A stretch of 64,000 nt of DNA from Streptomyces sp. BK208 (GCF_004364245.1 NZ_SOAV01000003.1:186001-250000); one strand, 5' to 3'. Counted from the first letter of the stretch, positions 19,458 through 27,646 are shown. Numbers and translations: made by a program. The notes: generated by a model not told the origin, from the sequence alone.

Positions 19458-21667
19458 GCGGGTTCCTTCGGGTACGGGTGGCCGGTGACGTGCCGGGCGA
19501 GGGTCCAGGCGGCGTACTGGGCGGCGTACGCGGTGACTTCGGCGCTCCGGTTGGGGACGGTCAGGGTGTGCTCCCGCTCGTCCGCGCCCTCGCCCACGGT
19601 GCAGCTCAGGGTGACGGTGCCCGTGTAGGTCGTCGGGTCTCCGCCCTCCCACCGGCCGGAGAGGACGACCCGCAGGGAGCGCGAGCCGTCGCCGGTGTCG
19701 CGGGCGCGGGAGAGTTCGGCGGCGAAGCGGCCCGCGGTCAGCCGGTCGTCCACGTCCAGGGCGATGTCGTGCCCGTCCAGCACGGCCGCCAGCTCCTCGA
19801 CGGCGGTGCGGTCGCGGTCGGTGACGATGTGGCCGGCCAGCGCGGCGTCGAGGCGCCGTGCGAGGTGCCCGGCGTCCCCGGGCGGGCAGGTGACGCGGAT
19901 GTCGACGTAGGGGTAGTGCCAGCGGTAGGACGCCTTGGCCTGCCCGCCGTTCTCCTTGAGCAGGGAGTCGACCAGGGCCGCGGCGTCCGCCTCGATGACG
20001 CCGAGGGTGCGGCGGAAGAGGGTGGTGGTCTCGGGCGGCCGGGGGATGTGGGGCAGGCCGTCGCGCAGCGACTCCTCCAGCATGGGCAGGCATTCGCGCG
20101 GCGGGCCGGGGAGCATCAGGACGGTGCTGCCCTGGGTCTCGGCGCGGCAGCCCCAGGCGGTGCCGTCGGGGTTGGGCAGCAGCTCGGCGCCCTCGGCGAA
20201 CAGCGCCTGGCGGCGGTTGTCGTCGTGGACGGCGACGCCGAAGCGGGTCAGCCGGGCCACGACGGCCTGCCAGGCGTCCTCCCGGTGCTCCAGCGGCCTG
20301 CCGAGCGCCCGGGCCACGGCGGCGCGCGTCACGTCGTCGGAGGTGGGGCCGAGTCCGCCCATGACCACGACGACGTCGTCCCGGCCCAGGCAGGAGCGGA
20401 CCGCGTCGGCGATGCCGGCCTCGTCGTCGCCCACGGTGTGCCGGACGCGCACCGGGATGCCGCGTTCGGCCAGCATGCGGGAGGCGTGGCCCGCGTTGGT
20501 GTCCTCCAGGTCGCCGCGCAGGAGTTCGTCGCCCACGGTGACGACGGCGGCGGTGGGGGCGTGCGGCAGCGCACGGCAGGCGTCGAGGAGCGCCTCGGCG
20601 GCCTGGGCGGTGGTGGCCGAGCCGCCCAGGTCGTACGTGACCCGGTCGCGCCGCCGGGTGACGTGCCGTACGGCGTCCCTGACCGTGTCCGCCTGCTCGG
20701 GGAAGCCGAGGTGGGTGAGCAGGAGCCCGATGGTGAGGAACGCGGCCGCGGGGTTGGCGCGTTGCCGGCCCGCGAGCGCGGGGGCGCTGCCGTGCACCGG
20801 TTCGAAGTAGTTGCCCGTCTCGCCGATGTTGGCGCTGGGGGCCAGACCGAGTCCGCCCATGACGCCGCCGCCGAGGTCGGAGAGGATGTCGCCGAACATG
20901 TTCTCGGCGACGATCACGCCGAACCGCTCCGGGCGGCGCGTCATCCACAGGGCGACCGCGTCCACGTTGAGCACCTCGTACGGGATCTCCGGGTAGTCGC
21001 CGGCGATGCTTTCGAGGCGTTGCAGGACGTAGGCGCTGGAGTCGCGCAGGACGTTGGGCTTGTCGGCGAGGGTGACGCGCCCGTAGCCGTGGGCGCGGGC
21101 GGTCTCGAAGGCGAAGCGCAGGATGCGGTCGAGGCCGTGCGCGGTCTGCAGGCGGACGGACGCGGCCGCTCCGGCGCGGCTGGAGCGGCGGACGTTGGGG
21201 TGGTCGGCGACCAGCGGCCACAGGGCGTCCGGCACGGGGCTGAAGTCCAGTCCCGCGTACAGGCCCTCGGTGTTCTCCCGCACCACGCAGTAGCGGTACG
21301 GGGCGGTGCCGCCCAGGTAGTTCTCCACCGGCCGCAGGTTGGCGAACAGATCGAGGCGGCGGCGGAGTTGGATGATCGGTGAGATGTAGCGCGGGGCGCT
21401 CCCGCGCAGTTCGGGGGCGAGTTCCGCCAGTGCCTCGTCGCGCGGCTTGGTGGTGGTGGCGCCGAGCAGCACGGCGTCGCTGCGGCCGATCAGGTCCCAG
21501 GTGCGGTCCGGGACGGGGTTGCCCTCGTCGCGCCAGCACTGCCAGCCGATGTCGCCGAACACGAGGTCGACGGGAAGGTCGAGGGCGTCGATCACCGGCA
21601 GCGCGGCGTCCAGCACCTCCGGTCCGATTCCGTCGCCGGGGAGGACGGCGACGGTCTTGCGGTTCAT
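19454..21667 (-). CDS. Isopropylmalate/isocitrate dehydrogenase-like protein fused to CinA-like protein
   Basis: The protein has 737 residues. Residues 1-365 form an IPMDH-family domain: GDGIGPEV, LRRRLDLFANLRPV, RENTEGLYAG, FGDILSDLGG (metal Asp pair) and EPVHGSAP. It should oxidise and decarboxylate a (2R,3S)-2-hydroxyacid such as malate, tartrate or a homologue with NAD and Mg. Residues about 370-737 resemble full-length CinA: GDELLRGDLEDTN, GGLGPTSDD and LPGPPREC are the MoCF/COG1058 motifs. The C-terminal nicotinamide-nucleotide deamidase part lacks the ESCTGG motif (DDRLTAG instead). I know of no pathway using this fusion. It is coupled by ATGA overlaps on both sides. Confidence 0.82.
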   Translation of the reverse strand: MNRKTVAVLPGDGIGPEVLDAALPVIDALDLPVDLVFGDIGWQCWRDEGNPVPDRTWDLIGRSDAVLLGATTTKPRDEALAELAPELRGSAPRYISPIIQLRRRLDLFANLRPVENYLGGTAPYRYCVVRENTEGLYAGLDFSPVPDALWPLVADHPNVRRSSRAGAAASVRLQTAHGLDRILRFAFETARAHGYGRVTLADKPNVLRDSSAYVLQRLESIAGDYPEIPYEVLNVDAVALWMTRRPERFGVIVAENMFGDILSDLGGGVMGGLGLAPSANIGETGNYFEPVHGSAPALAGRQRANPAAAFLTIGLLLTHLGFPEQADTVRDAVRHVTRRRDRVTYDLGGSATTAQAAEALLDACRALPHAPTAAVVTVGDELLRGDLEDTNAGHASRMLAERGIPVRVRHTVGDDEAGIADAVRSCLGRDDVVVVMGGLGPTSDDVTRAAVARALGRPLEHREDAWQAVVARLTRFGVAVHDDNRRQALFAEGAELLPNPDGTAWGCRAETQGSTVLMLPGPPRECLPMLEESLRDGLPHIPRPPETTTLFRRTLGVIEADAAALVDSLLKENGGQAKASYRWHYPYVDIRVTCPPGDAGHLARRLDAALAGHIVTDRDRTAVEELAAVLDGHDIALDVDDRLTAGRFAAELSRARDTGDGSRSLRVVLSGRWEGGDPTTYTGTVTLSCTVGEGADEREHTLTVPNRSAEVTAYAAQYAAWTLARHVTGHPYPKEPA

Positions 21668-22536
21668 GTGAGTTCAGCTCCCAGGAAGCGGGTGAGGGTG
21701 TGCCGGACGAGATCCGGCCGGTCGGCGTGCGGGCGCATCCCGGCCCGCGCGACGGCGACGAGACGGTGGTGCGGCAGCGGCCCCGTCGCGAGGTGGGTGC
21801 GCCGGACGAGCCGGGACTGGGCGCCGTACACGTGCAGCAGGGGTCCGGGGAAGTCCCGTACGGCGTGCCGGGCGTCGGCGTCGCGCAGCAGGCGCAGGCC
21901 GGCCGCCAGCCGTCGGGCCGCCGCCGGTTCGCCGGCGTCCGGGCGGGAGGCGTCCGGCGGGCCGGATCCCGGGTCCGCGGTGCGGGCCGGTCCTTCGGGG
22001 CCGCGCACCACCTCTTCGAGCAGGCGGGTGGCCGCCGGCAGGCCCTCGGTCTCGGCCGACGCCGCGATGCGTTCGAGTGCGGTGTTCAGCGCGTGGTCGG
22101 CGACGGTGGGCCCGGACAGCAGCAGCACCTTGGCCCGGTGGGTCCACGGCTCGGTGAGCATGCCCTGGACGACGGCGCCGCCCAGGGCGTTGCCGACGAG
22201 GACGTCCGGGGCCTCGTCCCGCTCCGGGCGGTGCGCGTCGGCCGTCGTGCCGCGCAGCCGCTCCCGCGGTGCGAGGTACCGGGCCCAGCGGTGCACGAGG
22301 CTCTTGAGGTCGTCGCCGTCCCGCAGCAGGGACAGGGTGTCGTGGACGGTGACCCGGTGGCCGGAGTCGAGCAGCGGGCCGGCGATCGGCCGGAAGAACG
22401 CGCCGCCGTCCCATCGGGCGAGGACGGGGGCGAGGACGACCGCGTGGCGCGGGGCGTCGGGCCGGCCCAGCACGGCGCGGGCCGGCACGGGCGCCGCGTC
22501 GTGCGTGGGCTCGGCCCCTGGTGCGGGCCGCGTCAC
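21664..22536 (-). CDS. Alpha/beta-hydrolase fold protein lacking the nucleophile serine
   Basis: The 290-residue protein has the expected strand order, but the nucleophile elbow reads VGNALGG (Ala117) where active enzymes have G-N/H-S-x-G-G. The late His (GMRPHADRP) remains, and no clear acid Asp is seen. It may be a non-hydrolytic member (lyase, isomerase or binding protein). The GTG start at 22536 overlaps the aldolase stop by 4 bp. A segment near residues 155-185 (EEVVRGPEGPARTADPGSGP) looks disordered. Product unknown. Confidence 0.68.
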   Translation of the reverse strand: MTRPAPGAEPTHDAAPVPARAVLGRPDAPRHAVVLAPVLARWDGGAFFRPIAGPLLDSGHRVTVHDTLSLLRDGDDLKSLVHRWARYLAPRERLRGTTADAHRPERDEAPDVLVGNALGGAVVQGMLTEPWTHRAKVLLLSGPTVADHALNTALERIAASAETEGLPAATRLLEEVVRGPEGPARTADPGSGPPDASRPDAGEPAAARRLAAGLRLLRDADARHAVRDFPGPLLHVYGAQSRLVRRTHLATGPLPHHRLVAVARAGMRPHADRPDLVRHTLTRFLGAELT

Positions 22537-23465
22537 CGAGCGCCTGTGGCGGTCAGTTCCCGGGCGGCCGAGAAGGCGTCCGAGATGTGGCCCTGCGGGA
22601 GCTTGGCGCGCTCCTCGACGGACAGGTCGAAGTGGCCGAGGACCAGGTCGGGCAGGGGCAGGGAGGGCGCGGCCTCGGTGAACTCGCCCTCCATGCGGTG
22701 GGCGAGGGCGAGGATCCGTCCCAGGTCGTAGCCGTCGGTGTGCCCGTGCCGGCCGAGGTAGGCGAGCCACTGTTCGGTGACGAGGTTGCCGGGTCCCTTG
22801 CCCATGCCGAGGACGGAGGAGTCGATCCAGGTCGCTCCGGCGTCCACGGCGGCGATGGCGTTGGCCAGGGCGAGGCCGAGGTTGTTGTGGGCGTGCAGGC
22901 CGATGGCCGCGTCGGTCACCGAGCGGACCAGGGTCACCAGCCGGGAGACCTCGCGCGGCAGCATGCTGCCGTTGGAGTCGGCCAGATAGACGACGTCGGC
23001 GCCCGAGTCGCCGGACAGGGCGGCCAGTTCGGCCAGGCGGCGGCCGTCGAGCTGGCTGACGCGGGTGATGTTGACGGTGGTGGTGAATCCGAGGTCGACG
23101 GCCTGCGAGAGCAGGGCGAGTCCGGCCTCCGGCGCACCGGAGGGCAGGCAGAACCGCACCATGCGCACGCCCGCCTCGTACATGCGCGGCAGGTCGTCCT
23201 CGGTGATGTTCTTCGGGTGCAGGATCATGCACAGGTGCTCCGGCGGGACGGCCTCGGCGAGCGCGCGTATGTAGTCGTCGGCGCCCAGCCCGGTACGGCC
23301 GATGCCCGGCCGCGGCTTGAAGGAGCCGTTCCGGTAGCCGATCTCGACCCACTCCATACCGGCCGCGACGCTCTCCCGGGCGTGGTGGCGGGCGTAGTCG
23401 AGCGGAAAGTCGAAGTTGTTGCGGTAACCGCCGTCGCGCAGCGTCACGTCAAGATTGACGACCAT
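22533..23465 (-). CDS. HMGL-type aldolase (DmpG/4-hydroxy-2-oxovalerate aldolase-like)
   Basis: The protein has 310 residues. It begins MVVNLDVTLRDGGYRNNFDF, the LDxTLRDGG(Y) signature of HMGL-like aldolases with the catalytic Arg and metal Asp. IGLHAHNNLGLALAN provides the HxH metal ligands, and SVLGMGKGPGNLVTE is the typical late glycine loop. The family condenses or cleaves 2-oxoacids with aldehydes or acyl-CoA. GGAGGGG lies five bases before ATG 23465. It is the first gene of the left operon, so it probably sets the carbon skeleton for the dehydrogenase and lyase that follow. Confidence 0.83.
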   Translation of the reverse strand: MVVNLDVTLRDGGYRNNFDFPLDYARHHARESVAAGMEWVEIGYRNGSFKPRPGIGRTGLGADDYIRALAEAVPPEHLCMILHPKNITEDDLPRMYEAGVRMVRFCLPSGAPEAGLALLSQAVDLGFTTTVNITRVSQLDGRRLAELAALSGDSGADVVYLADSNGSMLPREVSRLVTLVRSVTDAAIGLHAHNNLGLALANAIAAVDAGATWIDSSVLGMGKGPGNLVTEQWLAYLGRHGHTDGYDLGRILALAHRMEGEFTEAAPSLPLPDLVLGHFDLSVEERAKLPQGHISDAFSAARELTATGAR

Positions 23466-23506
23466 TTTTACCCCTCCATGAATGGCGCATGCAGCAGGCG
23501 GGGCGA

Positions 23507-23534
23507 CGGCCCGCGCGGCTTTCCGCGCGGGCCG
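23507..23534. promoter_or_regulatory. Perfect 12-bp stem-loop in the leader of the left operon
   Basis: CGGCCCGCGCGG (23507-23518), four-base loop, CCGCGCGGGCCG (23523-23534). It lies 41 bp upstream of the aldolase start on the transcribed (minus) strand and has no T-run, so an mRNA-stabilising or attenuating hairpin is more likely than a simple terminator. Confidence 0.55.
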
Positions 23535-23612
23535 ACAAAGAATTGGGAAACCGTTCATTCTGTTGCGGGGGGTCCCGATGGACCCGCTCCGCATCACCCC
23601 GTTGATGAACCG

Positions 23613-23660
23613 CGAAGAACTTCGGTATTCAACCAGCGTCACGCTGAAGGAAGTTCTTCG
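23613..23660. promoter_or_regulatory. Paired GAAGNNCTTC sites forming an 11-bp inverted repeat
   Basis: CGAAGAACTTC (23613-23623) and GAAGTTCTTCG (23650-23660) are reverse complements, and each holds a GAAG-N2-CTTC palindrome. A smaller CAGCG-N3-CGCTG lies between. The sites sit about 150-195 bp upstream of the left operon and just downstream of the LysR gene, so they are candidate operator sites. Confidence 0.45.
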
Positions 23661-23716
23661 ACACGGGACACGCTATCCCACGATGTGGGCATGACTTTAA
23701 TACCCAGGTAAAGAAT

Positions 23717-24628
23717 TCAGCGGGACAGGTCTTTACCCGCGAACTTCTCGCGCACGCGGGCACTGGTTTCGGCCAGCAGGCCCAGCCGCCCGGGATCCTC
23801 GTCCGCCCGCAGGGCGAGGGACATGCGGACGGCGATGGGCTCGCCGTCGAGCGGCAGCACCGCGACGCGGCGCGAGGAGACCGCGCCGGCCGCCGCCGGG
23901 TACAGCGGGATCCAGCCGTCCGCGCCCGCGCCGATCTCGGCGAGGGTCTCCTGCAGACCGGTCGAGGGCGGACCGAAGGCCGGCTCGAAGCCCGCCCTGC
24001 GGCAGGCGAGGACCACCGTGTCGAAGAGCACGGGGTTCTCGGCGCGGGGGGCGATGCGCAACGGCAGGCGGGCCAGGTCGGCCAGGCTCAGGCGGTCACG
24101 CCCGGCCCCCTCGTGCGCGGCGGGCAGGGCCACCACGAGCGGGTCCTGCCAGAGCTTGAGAAACAGCAGGCCAGGGGCGCTTTCGAGGCCGCGGACGAAG
24201 GCCGCGTCGAGCCGTCCGGCCCGCACTTCCTCCAGCCGGGTGTGGGCGTCCAGGGTCTGGAACTCGAAGCGGGTCCCCGCGCCCCGGTCGGGCAGCGCGT
24301 CCAGGAAGTCGTCGAGCCGCTCCCCGAGCGCCGAGCTGATGCCGACGCGGAAGGTGGCATCGCCCCGGGCGGCGAGCCGCTGCGCCTTGGCGGTGAAGGA
24401 GTCCATCGCCTCGAGCACGGCCCGCCCCTCGGGCAGCAGTTCCCGGCCGGCGGGCGTGAGGGTGACAGTGCGGCCGGAGCGGTCGAAGAGCTCGGCGCTC
24501 AGCTCGCGCTCCAGGCGGCGGACCTGCTGGCTGACCGCGGGCTGGCCGATATGCAGGCGTTCGGCCGCGCGGCCGAAATGCAGGTCCTCGGCGACGGCGA
24601 CGAAGTATTGAATCTGACGCAGTTCCAC
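23717..24628 (-). CDS. LysR-family transcriptional regulator 1
   Basis: The protein has 303 residues. The N-terminal winged helix reads VELRQIQYFVAVAEDLHFGR, AAERLHIGQPAVSQQVRRLE and ELFDRSGRTVTLTPAG. The remainder is the two-lobed periplasmic-binding-like ligand domain. The GTG at 24628 is preceded by GAGGGGG. It lies between the left operon (same strand, 251 bp downstream) and the exporter/tautomerase pair (same strand, upstream), and could control either. The ligand may be a pathway intermediate. Confidence 0.92.
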   Translation of the reverse strand: MELRQIQYFVAVAEDLHFGRAAERLHIGQPAVSQQVRRLERELSAELFDRSGRTVTLTPAGRELLPEGRAVLEAMDSFTAKAQRLAARGDATFRVGISSALGERLDDFLDALPDRGAGTRFEFQTLDAHTRLEEVRAGRLDAAFVRGLESAPGLLFLKLWQDPLVVALPAAHEGAGRDRLSLADLARLPLRIAPRAENPVLFDTVVLACRRAGFEPAFGPPSTGLQETLAEIGAGADGWIPLYPAAAGAVSSRRVAVLPLDGEPIAVRMSLALRADEDPGRLGLLAETSARVREKFAGKDLSR

Positions 24629-24719
24629 GTGTCCCCCTCTGCGACCGGCGACCCCTTTATGGAATATGCCGAACACAGGCGGGTGGGGGGCGCCGCGAGG
24701 GAAATCCTCGCATACCGCC

Positions 24720-24749
24720 GAGCGGCGCCTCCCCAGGGGAGGGCCGCTC
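24720..24749 (-). terminator. Hairpin downstream of the exporter gene
   Basis: GAGCGG-cg-CCTCC pairs with GGAGG-g-CCGCTC around a five-base loop, with a small internal bulge. It lies about 80 bp beyond the MFS stop and before the LysR 1 start region, so it probably ends the tautomerase-MFS transcript. No clear T-run follows. Confidence 0.4.
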
Positions 24750-24829
24750 GTGGCGGAGAGGGACACGATGAGTTCTTCGGGTGGCGGTTCGGTGAGGATT
24801 TAGCCGACGCGCCGACGGAACCCGTCCTT

Positions 24830-26236
24830 TTACTCGGCGACGGCCTCCTGGACCTCCCTGGGACGCTCGCCGACGGCGGTCGTGGCTGCGGCGAGGGGCG
24901 TGGCCGTCGCCGGGGCCGCTGTGGTCAGGGTCGCCGCGGTGGTCAGGGGTGCGGTGGGCGCCACGGTGACGGTCGCGGTGGCCGCGGCGTCCCCGGCCCG
25001 GGTGTCGTCGCCCGCGCGTTCCCGGCCCGCCAGCGACAGGAAGAGGGCGAACAGGACGCCGCCCACCGCCGACGCGGCCAGCACGAACCAGCCCAGTGCG
25101 AAGAGGTCACCGGCGGGCAGCCTGCTGGTCAGGAAGATGCCCAGCGAGGCGCCGAGCAGTTGCAGCGCGCCCATCAGCCCGGACGCCGAACCGGCCGTCG
25201 TACGGAAGGCCGTCACCCCGGCGCTCATGGACAGCGGCAGCAGGAAGCCGTTGCCGAAGGTCATCACCGGCATGAAGACCAGCACGAGCAGGCCCCACCT
25301 CCCGCCCGCGCCGCTCAGCCCGAGAGCCAGCATCAGCAGCGCGCCGGCCAGGAAGAACCCGTGGCCGGTCCAGAGCAGTCGGTCGATGCGGTGCCTGCGG
25401 ACCAGGGCGCGCGAGGTCAGGTTCCCCGCCACATAGCCGACGGAGACGGTGATGTAGCAGTAGCTGGTGGTCTCCGTGGCCAGGCCCATCTTCTCGAAGA
25501 CCAGCGGCGAGGCGGCCAGGTAGCCGAAGTAACCGCCGTAGGCGACCGCGAGGTTGGCCGTGTAGGCCCAGAACAGCGGGCGGGTCAGCAGGCGGGGGTA
25601 GCCCCTGAGCGTGGCCGCCAGGTGCTTGCTGCGCCGCTGCGGCGGCAGGCTCTCCGGGATGCGCGTGACCATCACGACCAGCGTCGTCAGCCCGATCAGC
25701 GCGGTCACCGCGAACGGCGCGCGCCAGGACACGTACGAGGTCAGGTAGCCGCCGATCAAGGGGGCGACGGACGGTGAGACGCCCACGATCGGCATGACCG
25801 TGGCGAAGGTCCTGGCCGCCTCCTTCTCCTCGTACAGATCGCTGATCACGGCCCTGCCGAGCACCATGCCCGACCCGGCACCGAGCGCCTGGAGCAGGCG
25901 TCCCGCTCCGAAGACCTCGATGGTGGGGGCCGCCGCGCAGACCAGGGAGGCGGCGACGAACAGGCCGAGCCCGAAGACGATGACGCGCTTGCGCCCGTAC
26001 GCGTCCGAGATCGGTCCGTACACGGCCTGCGAGACGGCTATGCCGATCATGAACGCGCTGAACGTCCACTGCACGGACGCGACCGGGGCCCCGAAGGCCT
26101 GTGCGGTGTCCGGCACGCCCGGCAGGTTGATGTCGGACGCGAACAGACCACCGGCGTTCAGCGAGCACAGCACGGCCAGCAGCAGCGCGTAGGACGTCCG
26201 CGCGGGCGTCGGTACCGGTGTCGATGCGGTTCTCAT
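24830..26236 (-). CDS. MFS exporter (Bcr/CflA drug-resistance type)
   Basis: This 468-residue inner-membrane protein has twelve predicted helices. GPISDAYGRKRVIVFGLGLF is the MFS loop 2-3 signature, and GRLLQALGAGSGMVLGRAVI the drug/H+ antiporter motif in helices 4-5. The last ~60 residues are an unusual Ala/Thr-rich tail (TATVTVAPTAPLTTAATLTT). ATG 26236 follows AGGAAG. With the tautomerase gene 84 bp upstream it forms a small operon inside the cluster and probably exports the product or gives self-resistance. Confidence 0.85.
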   Translation of the reverse strand: MRTASTPVPTPARTSYALLLAVLCSLNAGGLFASDINLPGVPDTAQAFGAPVASVQWTFSAFMIGIAVSQAVYGPISDAYGRKRVIVFGLGLFVAASLVCAAAPTIEVFGAGRLLQALGAGSGMVLGRAVISDLYEEKEAARTFATVMPIVGVSPSVAPLIGGYLTSYVSWRAPFAVTALIGLTTLVVMVTRIPESLPPQRRSKHLAATLRGYPRLLTRPLFWAYTANLAVAYGGYFGYLAASPLVFEKMGLATETTSYCYITVSVGYVAGNLTSRALVRRHRIDRLLWTGHGFFLAGALLMLALGLSGAGGRWGLLVLVFMPVMTFGNGFLLPLSMSAGVTAFRTTAGSASGLMGALQLLGASLGIFLTSRLPAGDLFALGWFVLAASAVGGVLFALFLSLAGRERAGDDTRAGDAAATATVTVAPTAPLTTAATLTTAAPATATPLAAATTAVGERPREVQEAVAE

Positions 26237-26320
26237 GACCACTTCCTGCGGGATGAGGATGCCGTTCCCGGCCGGGAACGAGGGAGGACGGTTCCCGGTG
26301 GGAACGGCGGCTGCGGGCCG

Positions 26321-26518
26321 TCAGCTCCGGGCGGCGCGGGCGGCGAGGGTGTCCCCGCCGATCGACCAGCTGTCGGTGGCGATCTCCTGCACGGTCACCC
26401 ACACGCTCTCCGGCTTGCTGCCGGTGGCGCCGACGTAGGCGTCGGTCAGGGCGCGCACCAGCTCGCTCTTCTGCTCGGCGGTCTTGCCGGGGGTCTGCTG
26501 CACGTGGATCAGGGGCAT
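26321..26518 (-). CDS. 4-Oxalocrotonate tautomerase-family protein
   Basis: The protein has 65 residues, the usual monomer length. It starts MPLIHVQQTPGKTAEQK, with the catalytic Pro directly after the initiator Met, then VTVQEIATDSWSIGGDTLAAR. Such enzymes move double bonds in 2-hydroxydienoates or act on related unsaturated acids. CCGGAG precedes ATG 26518. A candidate promoter (-35 TTGGAC at 26624-26629, -10 TGGACT at 26601-26606, 17-bp spacer) and an upstream palindrome suggest LysR control. It is cotranscribed with the MFS exporter. Confidence 0.85.
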   Translation of the reverse strand: MPLIHVQQTPGKTAEQKSELVRALTDAYVGATGSKPESVWVTVQEIATDSWSIGGDTLAARAARS

Positions 26519-26600
26519 GACGTGCTCCGGTACTCGTTCTGGACTGCGGACGGGACGGCGTACGCCCCGGCGCCGTGGGCCGGGGAGTCGCGGTGTCCCA

Positions 26601-26629
26601 AGTCCAGCACCGGGCGCGGGGCCGTCCAA
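26601..26629 (-). promoter_or_regulatory. Candidate promoter of the tautomerase-exporter operon
   Basis: Minus-strand TTGGAC (26624-26629), 17-bp spacer, TGGACT (26601-26606). The implied start is near 26594, giving a leader of about 75 bases before ATG 26518. Confidence 0.4.
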
Positions 26630-26651
26630 GACGCAGTCCGCTCTCGCCACG

Positions 26652-26666
26652 ATCACGAATCGTGAT
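26652..26666. promoter_or_regulatory. Palindrome ATCACGA-A-TCGTGAT, LysR-type operator
   Basis: Perfect 7+1+7 palindrome containing T-N11-A, the LysR recognition pattern. Its centre (26659) is about 65 bp upstream of the start site implied by the promoter at 26601-26629, exactly where LysR activators normally bind. Confidence 0.5.
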
Positions 26667-26739
26667 GAGTTGGCCGGGGCCGACACCCGCCTCCCCGGGG
26701 ACCGGCCGCGCTTCGGGCCGGCCGCGCCTCGGTCCGGCC

Positions 26740-26787
26740 GCTCGTCGGACCGGCCGCTCGTCGGACCGGCCGCTCGTCGGACCGGCC
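26740..26787. repeat. Three tandem copies of a 16-bp unit
   Basis: gctcgtcggaccggcc occurs three times (26740, 26756, 26772) directly beyond the LysR 2 stop codon. Flanking GGTCCG...CGGACC can pair, so the array may act as a terminator for LysR 2. Confidence 0.7.
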
Positions 26788-26791
26788 GTCC

Positions 26792-27646
26792 TCAGGCCCG
26801 CTGCAGTTCCTCGGCGGCGCGCCAGGCGTGGTCGGCGAAGCGGGCGGCCTGGGGGTGGGCGCCGTGCGAGGGATAGGTGAGGTAGGCGGGCACGGCGGGT
26901 GCGCCGGTCAGCGGCATGATCCGCACGGAGGGGTGGGTGTAGCGGCGGGCGGCGGAGACCGGTGCGGTGCCCACACCGAGGCCCACGGCGACCTGCTCCA
27001 GCCATTCGTCGAAGTTGCGGCACTCGGAACCGACCACGGGCCGGCTGCCGGCGGGCCACATCTCGGGGAAGGTGGTCCCGCTGACGGTGTTGACGATCAG
27101 CGGCAGCCCGGCCAGCTCCGCCCAGTCGAGTTCGCTGCGCTCGGCCAGCTTCCAGCCGGCGGGGACGGCCGCGCTGCGCGACTCCTCGTAGAGCAGGACT
27201 CCGCGCAGCCCCTTGGGCGGCGTGCTGCGCAGCAGGGCCACGTCCGCCCGGCCGGTGTCGAGTCCGGCCTGGGGGGTGTCGCAGCGGATGAACTCGACCC
27301 CGGTGCCGGTCGTCTCCGTGAACCGGGCGGCGAGCCGGGACAGGCCCTCGGGCAGTCCCCAGCTGAACCCGACCCGCAGGGTGTCCCCGTTGCGCAGGTC
27401 CGTCAGCGCGGAATCCAGTTGCCGCAGGAGCGGGACGACCGCGTCGCGCAGGGCCTCTCCTTTGCCGGTCAGTTCCGTTCTGCGCGTGGTGCGCTCGAAC
27501 AGCCGCACGCCCAAAGAGTCCTCAAGTGCCCTGATATTGCGCGTCAGGGTCGGCTGGGCGAGGTGCAACCGGTGCGCGGCCGCCGTGAACCCGCCTTCCT
27601 CGGCAACGGCCAGGAAGCAGCGGAGGTGGCGCAGTTCGACATTCAT
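26792..27646 (-). CDS. LysR-family transcriptional regulator 2
   Basis: The protein has 284 residues. The HTH begins MNVELRHLRCFLAVAEEGGF and continues AAAHRLHLAQPTLTRNIRAL and RLFERTTRRTELTGKG; a LysR substrate domain follows. ATG 27646 is chosen because LysR proteins start just before this segment. A TATACG box eight bases upstream suggests a leaderless transcript; an in-frame ATG at 27679 is possible. It is divergent from the right operon, with a palindromic LysR box between them, the classic arrangement for a pathway activator. Confidence 0.92.
   Translation of the reverse strand: MNVELRHLRCFLAVAEEGGFTAAAHRLHLAQPTLTRNIRALEDSLGVRLFERTTRRTELTGKGEALRDAVVPLLRQLDSALTDLRNGDTLRVGFSWGLPEGLSRLAARFTETTGTGVEFIRCDTPQAGLDTGRADVALLRSTPPKGLRGVLLYEESRSAAVPAGWKLAERSELDWAELAGLPLIVNTVSGTTFPEMWPAGSRPVVGSECRNFDEWLEQVAVGLGVGTAPVSAARRYTHPSVRIMPLTGAPAVPAYLTYPSHGAHPQAARFADHAWRAAEELQRA

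Noticed and set aside
23447..23460. Palindrome CGTCAA-GA-TTGACG at the start of the HMGL aldolase gene, sharing half-sites with the LysR box at 27768
   Set aside because: It lies inside coding sequence and the half-sites face the opposite way, so chance is more likely than an operator.
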